Positions 18,913-54,525 of a stretch of 64,000 nucleotides of DNA are shown one piece after another; the first letter of the stretch is position 1; each line of letters opens with the position of its first letter. A program made the position numbers and the translations under genes. The DNA comes from Otis tarda (lineage: Eukaryota; Chordata; Aves; Otidiformes; Otididae), in NCBI GenBank assembly GCA_026413225.1, contig CM048552.1, positions 61,023,001-61,087,000 of the forward strand, read 5' to 3'. A model generated the notes under the pieces. The model was not told the DNA's origin. It did not search any database and worked only from the letters and a program-made list of their open reading frames with translations.

Positions 18913-21393
18913 TGATGGTATTTCTGCTGTGCTCCTGTGAGACTGTTGTCATTAACCCAGCAATTGTGCAATAAGTTCTACAACATATGGTTCAGTTCTT
19001 TAGGATATTGAGATTTCTTGGCTGGGCATCTGCTGCTTAATATATCAGAAAACAGAAGACAAAGGCAACCATGTATTTAATTTCATATTAGAAAATACAG
19101 AGAGTATGAAAAATGCTATAAATTAACTGTCTATTTACTCTTTGTGAAATGAAATAGTCTGAGCCTTTCTTCCAATAAAACTGATTATAGGGTTCAGAAA
19201 TTACTTAGATTGCAGATGGAAGCTGTACCAGTTTTATCTGAGAGATCACTGTAATTGCAGCAACAGAGTGCCTGCAAATTCCTGTTGCTTAGTAACGTTA
19301 TGGACAAAGTTATGAGGAAGGAATCATACTTCTTAGCATATATGTTCTTTCACTGATTTCTCTGTTTGAATGTCGTTCATTACTTGCAAATCACTATTTT
19401 AGCATTATGCCCTGGCAAGACACTGGTCCTGCATCCTGTGTTCCTTCAGCGTCTGCCTGTGAAGACTTATTTCAGTGAATAACTGCGCAAGGAGTAGTTG
19501 GCAGTCTCCTTGAAGCTTCAAATCAAGTGTATCCATACATCTTTGCAGGTTCCAGTCATGGTGTAGTTATACTAAAATTAGTTACAAGTGCAGTGTAACT
19601 GCAATGTAATGTAACATAATGGATTTTGTGGAGAGGATGCACAGGCTTGCCCTGTAAAAGGGAGAGCCGTGCAGGGGGAGACAGATGACAGATGATAATC
19701 ACATTTAAGGAACGTTAAAAAATGATGCATCTTTCTTCACCTTCACCTCACTTAATGTTTGTGCGCACGTAATCTTGAGATAATAGGTGGTAACATTATC
19801 AAAAGTATCTGTTTATCAACAGAAAATGATAATAGAAATGAATGAAACAGTTTAATTCCATTCCAACTCTCGAATATAGGCCCAAAAGAGGAGAAAAAAA
19901 AAAAAGTGTTTCAGCCAATGAACACTGGCATCCTGTTTTTGCCAAGACTTAGTGCTGTAAAATGTTGTGAGGGGAGAATCCTTGAAAGACCACAGGAGAC
20001 GGGTAGAATCTCCATAAAGAAAAGAAAGTAGCACACTGAAGGGAGGTGATTCTGATTTTTAGGAGGAAGAGAAATTAAAATATTCACATATATCCTGTCA
20101 TTCTCTGGAAAATATAGGGAAAATGAAAGATTTATGTGCTACATTTCAGAAAAACCATGATTGATTGGTGAACTCTTAGGAGCTAGTCTCATTTGGCTGA
20201 GGTGGGGAAGGTCAGATCTGTTTGATTCAATTCTCTGAAGATCTTCACAGGATGCAGATCAGACATGGCAGCTCTTGACTTCTGTTGTCTTCAGTGACCA
20301 TGCATCATACTTACAGCTAAAATATTATCTGCAGAGCTGAAGATGTATCCCAAGACTTGCATATTTGAAAATTGCCTTGAAAGAGGCGTCTTTTCTTTTC
20401 TTTTCTCTTTTTTTTTTTTTTTTCCCTAAAATGCATACAGGCATATTTTTTATTTGTTGCAACATAAGATTTGTGCCAAAATGCATGGGATTTTAAACTA
20501 ATTTAATTTAAATTGAGTTTTCTATCTTAGGCCATATTTTTAAAGTAATATGAGTTGACACAACTGTCATTATTTGTTAATGATTTGATTTTGGGCGAAA
20601 GTAGTAGAATGTGTTTAAAAAAACCCCAACTTACTGTCACGTTACTAGATCAAACTTAAAGCAACTATAAAAAGAATGCGGCTGTACCACATTATCAAGT
20701 ACGAACAACTGAGCTGTTCTTTTTGTTGTGTTTGTTTTAAAATGCTTCTTTTCCCTAATAGTGTGGAAGGTTATTTTGTTCAGACGCAGTCAAATTAGAA
20801 TAAAGTTAGGGCAAAAGTTTTATATTACAAACAGTTAATTTGATTTGGATAGAACAAAATCTAGTTATTGTAATCAAATGAGGTGTGTTACAAGGATCAG
20901 AGAAGGGTCAGCAGTATGATGAGTGCATTCTCATTTGCATTTGTGCTCAGGCTATGAAAAGGTTGCGCAAGTGTAACTAAGCAGCATGGACCCTTGCTTT
21001 GATATGAGTTCATGTTTTGCTTTAGGACAGAAAAGGTATCATCTTGGTATAGGGTAAATTGCAATTAAGCATTCTTAAACCAACATAATAATTTTATATG
21101 GCTTTAATTACAACATTTGGAAATGGGATGAAGTTAAACCTGTGCAATTTTTCCCAGTAAATGAGGCCTGAGATCACCTGTATGTTTATCTAACAGGGTG
21201 TGTGTTGAAGTGGGTAAAGTACAATTTATGCTTGCTTTAAAGCCCATTTATTAGAATCCAATAGTATAAGACGTCATTGGTTTTCCTTGCAGATATTTTC
21301 TTCTTTATTATTTAAATCTTGTTTATGCTAATAACATTAAAATATACTTTCCTTCCTGACTAGTTACAGCGTGAGAGTAGTGATGCTTTTCAG

Positions 21394-21641
21394 GCAAATG
21401 GTTGTGTAACCGGATGATAACTTATGAATTTTCCAAAGCAAGAGCAACGGATGCTGAAGGAGGCTGCCAGAAATGGATGGAAGAAAATGTTACTGATCTC
21501 TGTCACAGATTTCCAAAACCTCCAGAAGCAAGAAGAAAATATTTCTATATGTTTGATATAATACACATATATCATATCTGTTTCTCTTGTAGTATGTATA
21601 TCTTCAAAACAAACATAGACCTATCAGCTTGTTGTTGCTGA
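21394..21641 (+). other. Unassigned exon-like open segment
   Basis: After a plausible acceptor (GATGCTTTTCAG, ending at 21393), one frame stays open for about 80 codons to 21641. A second frame is open from an ATG at 21424 for 46 codons over the same bases. The first part (to about 21545) looks coding-like; the end runs into low-complexity AT sequence. No good donor follows and I recognise neither peptide. Confidence 0.2.
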
Positions 21642-21706
21642 GCTCAGTTTTACTGAGAAGGAGTATGTATTAACCCAGAGATGGATATGGGTCAGGAGTA
21701 TTTGAC

Positions 21707-22040
21707 CTTGTAGCAGTACCTAAACAGGGCTTATAAGAAAGATGGGGAGAAACTCTTTATCGGGGCCTGTTGTGATAGGACAAGGGGTAATGGGTTTAAA
21801 CTAGAAGGAAGCAGATTCAGACTTGGTATTAGGAAAAAAAATGTTTACAATGAGGGTGGTGGAGCACTGGAACAGGTTGCCCAGAGAGGTGGTGGATGCC
21901 CCATCCCTGGAAACATTCAAGGCCAGGTTGGATGAGGCTCTGAGCAACCTGATCTGGTTGGAGATGTCCCTGCTTCTTGGAGGGGGGTTGGACTAGATGA
22001 CCTTTAAAGGTCCCTTCCAACCCTAATGATTCTATGATTT
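21707..22040 (+). mobile_element. CR1 LINE, 3' end fragment
   Basis: The 3' end of CR1 ORF2 and the short 3' UTR, in plus orientation and strongly 5'-truncated. It carries the C-terminal ORF2 coding stretch (EHWNRLPREVVDAPSLETF, around 21866-21925), then the conserved GGTTGGACTAGATGACC block, and ends at ATTCTATG near 22030. It is clearly related to the copies at 33 and 52 kb. Confidence 0.95.
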
Positions 22041-25000
22041 CTGCTGCAAATCTGACAGTTAAATAATGATGTGGGTGTCTGAGTCTGCCACAGTCTTGTG
22101 CTCCATGAACAGACTCCTTTACCAGCAGAAAGCACAACTTATGTGAGCGCCACTTCACTGTTTGATCTGGTTGCAGCACTGAGGCTTCTGACTTAATTTG
22201 TGGTAAAGTATGTTAAAAGGTGCTTAGGTCTGTTTGTTTTGCTTTCTTCCTTCTATTATTGAAAGAACAATGAAGATAGAAACATTGACCAGTCTTTTCT
22301 GATATGAATCAAAACTTTGAAGATGCACAAGACCAGACAAAGTAATAAGACTGCATGGTTGGAGACAAATCCAATAGGTCTGGCATTAGAGAGTAGATTT
22401 TACTATTTATTTTCTCTGAATAAAGTATCTGTTTTCAAGGAAACTTTTATGAAGAGAGGTTACATTTTTTTTTCCAGTATATGTGTGATAGATTCAGTTT
22501 GAAGCAATACTGTACACCCTTACATTGTCTCTTGGCTTTGAGATGTTGATGTTGTTTAAAAGAAGGTAAACCCGCCTCTTTTTAAAGGCTTTTTTTGAAT
22601 TATAGGCCCTGCCTCTAGGAACAGGAAATGTCACACAATCTTATTAAGACTGTTTTCAGTTGGTTTTGACTTTGGCAAAGTTTCAGTACGTGGACTTGAA
22701 GGTTGTTACAACAGGCTTGCTTTCTTTGTTTTGAAATTTCAAGTAAGGATTATCTAGGAAAATGTGTAAACCATTAATTAACCTAGTCTGGTTTAGAACA
22801 GGGACTGGAAATGGGAGGCTGTGTTCCATGTGCTACAAATGTCCCTCTGAAAATCTGCTTGACTGTGGCTAAGTTGCAAGCCTCTGCAGAGTTGCAGTGT
22901 GCGTGTGCTCGACAGGGACTTGGCGACACCTCCCCAAGGGTGCCGCTGTGCAAAGCCAGGGTGAGCCCAGTGGCCTGTGGCATGACAGTCATAGAAGGCT
23001 TGTATTCCTGTCATGTATCAATGTAACTTTATTTGATCAGTTAAGTGTGTTCAGGCAAACAAGCTGTCCATCAAAAAGAATACTTTTTTTTAGAGGCAAA
23101 ATTTCCTTTTGCTTGCTTGTGTTCAGGAAAAAAAAATGGTTTTAGTAATTCAGATCTTGTTATGTGGGGTGTTTCTTCTTTTTTTTTTTTTTTTCCTTAA
23201 TTTTTTAAATTTCTGTTTGGCTTTTTGGCATGAGATTTTTTTGAGAGTCAAGGATATTTCCCTTTTTGCTTCTACGCAAGTTACACTTTGCATGGTAAGA
23301 TTAATCTTTTAGTTGGAGGTCAGGGACAGCTGGCAGAGTTTTCAAGTCACCTCAAGAATAGTAAAAAGTCAGGGCTATATATAAAGTGCTGAGCACTAAG
23401 TGACACATAATTATATGATCACCTCACCTAAATATGTCTGTAAAGGAAATAATGGTTTATGATATATTAAGAATTTGAAACTTTATTGAAGTTTCATTAG
23501 ACTCTTTAAAAATTGAAAGCTGTTCACCATTTCCCCCAAGCTCTTCAAATTTATTGTCAGTATTGTATCTGCCTAGCTGGGTGAGTGAAAACAACCCAGT
23601 TCCCCAGGTACAGGGGGCTTATGGCTTACAGCCTCTTATTTCTTGCCTGTTCATAAACTAATTGAAAATAAGATCATAGGATGAGTGTTTAGTGAGCTCT
23701 GGTTGGGAAAAAAAACCCAGTCCTACTTAGCCTTATGACATGATGTGACATGTTAAGCTGGTAATCAAGTCATGTAGAGGGGAGGCATTCTAGTGATGGA
23801 GAGCCAAGATAGCAGATGCTATGACATCTCTTTCTGCAGCCCTAAGGTAAGGCATGCCCTGGGGAATGAATTTCCTTGCTCCTGCACTTGGAATTCCTTG
23901 ATGATCGCTTTTGAGAGTGAAAGGGCAGTAAGGCACTTTGGCCCATACCTGCTTGTCTATGCAGTGCAGAAATAGTCTTCGCTCTTTGAGCTGTTCCAAT
24001 TCAGATCAGTATAATATAGAGATATCTGAGCTACCTTTCCAGTGTTTCTGCCAGGACCAGAAGCAGTTTGGTGTGACAGCACCAGGTTCTGTATGGGCTA
24101 ATTTACTCTTCCCAGAGGCAGATATTTTGAATTATTAGCTAGAAGCAGAATAAATTAGTCTATGGGACCTCTGGGCTGCTGCAGTTGGATTAGTTTTCAG
24201 ATGACTTGGAAGCAGTCCATGCACTAGAGATCAGGGCAACCAGTTTTTTTTTTTTTGCTAGATATATGTGGGCCCTGCTTCTTGTGGAATGTCATTTGAC
24301 CAGAGCATTATGTGACGGAGCCAGAAAGATGTCCCTCCAGCAACTCCTGCTGCAGGTGGAAAAATGCCCACATTAAGTTGTGACCTGGTGCAAGTGCTGA
24401 ATTTAATAGAGGTTTTTTTTTTCTCTTCTGCTGTGTTGGGGATGAATTGTCGGGCATATACTGAAAGCAGGGATAGAAAATAATCTGTCCTCTTGTAAAG
24501 CAGGATGAAATAATGACTCTAGGAGTGATAACTACATTTTGGGACTGCCCTGGCCAAATGAAGGGTATACCTACAGTTCTTTGGCCAGGTGTTTATGACA
24601 TGTTTACAATGCCAGATTGGATTAGATGTAGTTTCATGGGATAAAGCAGAGCCTGGTGGACTTATCTTACTTCTGGATATTTCTTATGAGGGTTAAACAA
24701 GCTTGTGCAAGAGCTAGTGGGAGTGGTTGAGCATAGTGTCAGGCAGAGGTGTCTAGGATGTGACCCATCTTCCTTACAGACAGTTTGGTTGTCTCTGTAA
24801 CTGTGTTTCTTTGCATTTCCTGTCCATTGTGAATTTAGGTAGAAACACATTTGGCTGTATCTGCTCTGCCAGCATTATTATTTTGAGATCTAGTATAAAA
24901 TAATTCAAGGTTGCTTATTTTTCACCTTGCAGAATCGGACTTCTCTTTGGAGCAGATGCTGGTTAATTGCTCACCTGTCACATAACAGGTAACGTACTAT

Positions 25001-27761
25001 ACTGGATGCCATTAACAAAGAAGAATGATGGGCTTCTAATTCCTCTGGTAAGTTTGCTCCTAAGTGGATATATAGTTCAAAATGTTATTCATGTAAAAAG
25101 CAAGGTTTATTTTTTTTTTTAATTGCCATTTAATCTTCTCCTTAATATAAGATTGGGCTGCAAAGCTAGGAAGTTAGGCAAAAGCAGTTACAGAATTTGC
25201 ATCCTTATCTAGATTTGCTTGATTTTACTGGGTCTTTTTTTTTTTTTTTTTTTAAGGCTGTACCCATAAGCACTAACTTCCTATGCCATTTCAAATTGTA
25301 TTAAAACATATTTAGAGTTTTGGCAAGTTTTTAGGATGTCTGATGTAATGGCTGGAAAAATGTACTGGAATTCACATGGCGAGGTGCCTGGACGGTAAAA
25401 TTGTGCCACTTGGGTTACCAGGAAATCTCATAACTTGTTTGGATTAAACATTTTCTTTTGGGAGGAGGGATGGCTGATTAATGCTCACCAGGCAGAACTA
25501 AATAGTCAGAATCTTCTCTACCCAGCTCTGCTATGGAAGTGTAACATTTAAAGTATTCAGCTCTGGTTTATATTGGAGTTTGTGAGGAACAGTATGGAGA
25601 CTAATATTTCTGATTTCAATTACTTTCTTTTTCTACTCTTGTTTTAATCATATATTAATATGCATAGGTAGCGTGTGCTTATATTCTTGCTTTTCCACAT
25701 TGGATGTGGCAAATTCATTTCACATGGTGTTAGTATTACTGCAGCAGAAGTGAAGGAAGCAAGATTTTTCAGAAAAAGGATTTTTCTCCAGATAGTTAAA
25801 GATGCTTTTCCCATAAACATGGTTCCACTTATTTTTAAATACCAATACCAAAATGAAAAACATTTAAGAATTTAATATATGCAAGAATTTTCCAGACAGA
25901 CACTTGTTGGTGGGAGAGGTACTGGCTGGCTAAAGGGACAGCCTTTGACAGGATACAATTTCAAAGAGGACTTGGGTCAATAATGGCTGAAAACTGTTAC
26001 CAGCAGTTCTGATGGTTCTGTGGCCTTTAAAGCAAAATAATTTCTACAAACACATTTAGGAAGATTCATGTAAGCAGGCAACATATTAAAGATGAAGAAA
26101 ACAACATTCCTCAGAATCTTTTAAGGCAGTAAGAAGAGTTAAGTGTCTTCTTTCACGAGAGACTGTTTCTGTGTTGCTTTTGCCCATTCTCTCTCAGTCC
26201 AAGGTCATTCACCTCTAATAAACAACTGTCTGATACAATCTGTCAAATGGTTTTATTGCTTACCAAGCTGTTCCATTTGGAACATTGTACTGCAGAAGCT
26301 GCAGTAAGACACTGCCAGCTTTCCTAGCGTTGTATTTTAATTTCGTTCAATGGGACTTTAATGAATTGTAGTATCTGTTAGCTCCATCTTAAGCTTTACT
26401 TGAAGGCTGTACTAGCTGATTAGAAATCCATCCTGCAGTCACGTAAGTGCAGGAGTGTCTTTATTAGCCAAGTGATTTCTGAGGTGTTGAGTGCTCTTAA
26501 TAATCACAGACGTGAGAAGGAGCTGACAGGGCTGAGCAGGCTGCAGGGGGATTTGCACATGTCCTCTGTGAACAAAACTATGAAAAAGAAAAGATATTAG
26601 ATAGTGGTGTAATTATAGATCTAATTTGTCATACATACTGTATGTGAAACACTTATTACTCCTGGTCACAAAATTCAGCCAAAAGTAAAACACTTAGTTC
26701 ATAAGCAGCCTGTTTATCTTGAAATAAGTTGTGTATATTATCCCCACTCTGACCCTGGTAAATCCCACAGGGCCTGAATAGCAGTAGAATACCAGATATA
26801 AATCAGGATACGCGGTATGTACTTAACACAACTGCATGCCTTTTTGGCTTTAGATCCGTGCTGTCTCTTGCTGTATCCATGCAGTAGGACAGCACTCTGA
26901 GATTCTTCTTTGAAGGATAATTCTTCTGTGAAGCTCTATGTCAAGTGTGAGATTTTTTTTTTTATTTTTAATTTTTTTTTTTAAATTGCCAGCTATACCT
27001 AAACACCTTTCAGTTTGTTTGTACCAGGTAAGTGTCATAGGTGTGGCAATTCTGAGAATAACAGGAGGGAAGGTCTGGGTTCTTTTGTGCATTGTGTAAA
27101 GTGCTGGATAATTTTTTTTTTTTTGGTCGTCTTGCAGCTAGGATCGCTTGAACTGATTTGATTAAGAAGGGACATTTAAAGTCCATGTAGGATTATATTT
27201 CATGTTAAGTGTAATTTTAGAAAAAAACTTGTAGGTTGACTTCCTCTACTTCTATATATCCCATTCTGTTTAAACAAAAGCTGATATAGCTTTTGGAAGA
27301 AGGAACATACCTTCATCTGTCTTCTATGGACCCCAAATAAAGACAAATGAATTTCCATGTGTGCTCCTTCATGCCAGTTTACACCAGCACATACTTTCCA
27401 GTATTTGAGTCATTACTCAGAGACCAGCAGACAAGGAAAGGACAGAGTTGTTTGAAGCTGAGTTGTTTAACAACTTATTTTTAAACACTGCTACCTCATC
27501 TTTTAGTTCTGTCTCTGGTCTGGCGGCTGACGCTCAGGGATTGCTTCGATTTGTGTGAATAACCCACTGGCCTAACAGGTCGTCTTGCAGCCGCAAACAC
27601 CCCGTGAAAATTGTTGTAGCCAACAGAAAGGAAGCAACTTTTCTTTTTATTTGTATCGCATACATCGAGCGTATGCTAGCATTACAAAAGCACATTGTCT
27701 GAAATGTGGGGAGAATGATCTTTGAAAGCACTGGGACTAGACACTCAAGCATCTCTTACAG
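22041..27761. other. Intergenic, no gene recognised
   Basis: AT-rich DNA with several T- or A-homopolymer runs (for example around 23180, 25228 and 26950). No motif-bearing open frame was recognised. A moderately GC-rich patch at about 22860-22990 has overlapping short open frames on both strands, without splice signals. Confidence 0.6.
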
Positions 27762-27938
27762 ATTAGCCCTGGCTACCTGGGGAGCTAACCACAGACTGTC
27801 TGCAGCAAAACTGGGGGTTTTTACCCACAATAGTGGTTTTCACATCCAAGGCCCTGTCTTGCACATGCTTGCAGAAGAGTTTGATAGGATAAAAAGGAAA
27901 TTCAAAGATAAAAGTTCAAAGCCTTCCAGTTTCAAGGG
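27762..27938 (+). other. Orphan exon candidate with canonical splice sites
   Basis: A 177-base segment bounded by an acceptor (AGCATCTCTTACAG) and a strong donor (AAGGG/GTGAGTG), open throughout in one frame with phase 2 at both ends. The 58 codons include hydrophobic and basic stretches (such as HMLAEEFDRIKRKFKDK) and look like real coding sequence. It lies about 2.3 kb upstream of the NT5DC3 ATG on the same strand. It could be an exon of a syntenic TTC41-like gene, an upstream or alternative exon, or a relic. I do not recognise the peptide. Confidence 0.3.
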
Positions 27939-29600
27939 GTGAGTGACAGTGCTATAGAGCACTGTATTGTCTTTTCCCAGACTTATGATAGAGAGAAGTT
28001 TTCTAACCTTAATGCTAGTGTCACAGTAAAGGAACATAAATCCCTGGCTCTGCAGTATTCTCTTGCTCCTTGTGCCAGAACAGTAACACTTCTACTGACT
28101 GCTGGAAATGGCTTCTCTGTTACTGCTCCTTCAGAGCAGTTCTTAACTCTTCCTTGAGAATGCCTCACCTACCAATGTGGCTATTGTTCACAATATTTAT
28201 AGTCTTGGGACTTGGAGACCAGGCTGGGTTGTGTTCAGGAGAACAATGTGCCTTTTTCTATTAATTTCAATTGAATTGCACGTGGGATTAATTAGCCCAT
28301 AGGCTGCAGTGAAAAAGCTGCCCAGTTCTAATGTGTTTTTGCTTTGTTGAAGGTGATTGATTAATCAGGAGTTGGGGTAACAAGAAAACCTACAATTCCC
28401 TAGAACTATGCTATGAATTCAGAATGACTTTCACCAAGTCTCCTAATTTCATAGATGACTCAATGTTTTGTTTTGTATTTTTTTCTGGTTGTACATGGAA
28501 AGTCTGATGCTGAAAGGTAAATTTTTCATTTTCTCAGCCCCAGGGTGGTTTTGTGAAAGAGTTCTGTAAAAATCTTCTCTGACTAGAAAGATCAGAGAAA
28601 GCAAGTAACAGATTAGAAATTCTCTATGAAGTTGTCTTTCCTCTTGTCTTGTCTCTTTTTGAAGTATTGACAATCTTGTTTTCCCCTTGTTCCCAGAATT
28701 TACCATGACGGATCCATAGTAATGCATACCAGAATAACACACTGCAATAATGAAATGACAATGTAATGTAAAGGATAATGTAGGAACTTTCGATGAAAGC
28801 TGTATCTGGTCTCAACAAGTAACTGAGTCTGGGAAGTCCATAGGGTACCAGACTTTTGGCAATCACAATTGCAATGTCAGTCAAGAACTCAGCCTCAGTG
28901 GGAAGGACTGACCATGCAGCTACTCAGTGATGGACACTTTGAAATTCAAGGTTGATTGTTTTTCTTTCAGTTTGTTGTAGTTTTGCCTGTTTAAAAAAAA
29001 GGGGGGGGGGGAAGGCGGGCATCACTCTTTGTTTTTAAAAAAGAAGAGTGTTCAGAGTAATATTTAGTTTGAAATCCTTCAGACTTGTATAGGATTGCAG
29101 CCATAGAGATATACGGGGAGGAATGGCTGAGTAACTTCCAGACGTAAGTGACAGTGGGTTGTGTGGATCTCCTTGGCATAAGAACAAGCTATGTTTGATG
29201 TTTACTGTACTGGAAAAAGAATATGTTCCTTTTGTTGTAAAGAAAGTTTCTGAGTGCACCAGGAATTCTGCATGTGGAGCTATAACCTTTCTGCTGTGGA
29301 AGTGGGTCTTTGTTCTTATTCATCCATGCATCATCTAATAATTATTAAAAAAATATTAATAGATATGGTTCAAGTTCTCAGACTGCCACAGACTGCATCT
29401 ATCAGTGGCAACTGTTTCACAAGCAGATGGCCTCAAATCAGGACTTCTGTGGACTTCATGGTATTCCTTATATTGCACATTTTATATCCAGCTTATTTGG
29501 ATCACGGCTGTAAGCAGGTGTAGAGTCTATGATAGCACTCCTGAAGTGCAGGCTGGCTGGAAAAGTAAAAATCTGCTGTCGATGGGGGGTTTGTTGTGAA
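27939..29600. other. Intergenic upstream of NT5DC3
   Basis: AT-rich sequence with a short A-run followed by eleven G around 28993-29011. No gene recognised. GC content rises sharply from about 29600 into the NT5DC3 promoter island. Confidence 0.6.
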
Positions 29601-30035
29601 AGAATCCCAGGCAGCTCCTGGCACGGCGAGAGGCCTGAGGTCAGGGTACGTTCCCCAGGCAGCCCCGCTTGACCTTCAGCAGAGTGCTGATAAAGTGCTG
29701 CCGGCCGTTACAGGCGGCGGGGGGAAGCTGCTGTCCGTGGCCGGGTTGGCAGACCGGAGGGCAAGGCCCCCACCTCCCCCCAGGGGCGGCACGGCTGGCT
29801 GCAATCAGCTTCCCGGTGGAACCGAACAACTACCCTCCCTCTGCCCTCCCCGCAGCCCAGCGCTGCGGAGGCGAGGCGAGAGAGCGGCGTGGCCTTACGG
29901 GCGGTCCCGGCCGCCGCTACCTGCCCAGCCCCGCCTCCCGCCTCGGCGCGGCCCCGGGGCGGGGCCCGAGGAAGTGACTTCAGCCGGCGGGGGAGCGGCG
30001 CGGCGCGCTCCCGGCGCGGCGGGGCTGAGCGGAGC

Positions 30036-53513
<23,478 letters not shown>

Positions 53514-54401
53514 GCACTTGGCTGCTTCTCTCTAAAATGGGCAATTTTTTTTTTTTTAAATGTACATGTATTGTATTTAAATCACTTAAATCTGTTCTCT
53601 CAATTAAGGTGTAATTATACTTGTTCTCATAAACATTGTACCTATTTTCTCCTCTCTTGCTTGGAGATGTGAAAACTCCTCTTACATACAGAAGAGATAA
53701 TGAACTGCCAAAATAGTAGCAGGCTGGGAGGGAGGGTGAATTTGAAGGGAAGGACTGGTGGTGTTCTGGGGTGCTTGTTTTTGTCTGTTCATTGGAAATG
53801 TCGATTTGTAGCTTTGTGGTTTACAAAGAAACGCCTATGCTCTCTGTTCTGGCCCTGTTCAGCGTGCCCTGTTCAGCTGGAGCCTGTAATGGATCTTGGC
53901 ACTGAAAAGCTTCAATACAGTATTAATATTTCAGTGATAAACAGTTAGTAACCAGTTTACGGTGGGACTGAGCGGGATGGAGTATGCATTTTAACTTCCC
54001 TTGCTGCCGTAGCTGGAGCCTTCCCTGTAACTGAACTAACTGTGTGGCTCTGCTGCATCGCAGTGATGGCAGCACAGACAGGCTCAGGCCGATGGGCTTT
54101 CTCTCCTGTCTGTGCAGTTTCTGTTCTTGTAATGTCTGTGCTTGGTGGGTCTGAGCCTAAAACCGAAAGTGGCAGTAACTTGGGCTGCTTCCTTTTGTTA
54201 ACTTTTAGGCACCTTTCTTTTTAAGATTCTAAACATTTTAAATATCTGCTCTCTGACATTAAAGCCATTTCAAGAGCTTTTGCATTTTGCATTTCAAAGT
54301 GGAGACAGATGTCTGTTGGGCTTTTGATTGATCCTAAATGCTGCTTTTAAAAATTTTGAGTGTCTTACAGTGGTATGCAATGTGGTTTTGCTGTTCCCTA
54401 G

Positions 54402-54525
54402 GAGAGATTGTATTTCATATAGCCTTCAGCAATGGACTTTTACAGTCAAAAGTAAACACGCACAATGGGCAGATGAGTTGAAGGAAAAATTAAGAAATAA
54501 GAAAACGAAACCCAGAGTTTTCTGA
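54402..54525 (+). other. Exon-like ORF in NT5DC3 3' region
   Basis: A strong acceptor (TTTTGCTGTTCCCTAG, ending at 54401) leads into 40 open codons ending at TGA 54523-54525. The peptide is basic and coding-like, with WADELKEKLRNKKTKPRVF at its end. The phase fits splicing from NT5DC3 exon 13, so it could be an alternative terminal exon. It may also be a chance or relic exon. I do not recognise the peptide. Confidence 0.3.

Larger units (their letters stand above)
15521..21706. other. Intergenic, no gene recognised
   Basis: AT-rich intergenic DNA with short poly-A and poly-T runs, including a (TTTTC)n/poly-T polypyrimidine tract at about 20390-20424. It contains two open stretches listed separately (18625-18912 minus and 21394-21641 plus). 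I recognise no transposon or RNA gene here. Confidence 0.6.
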
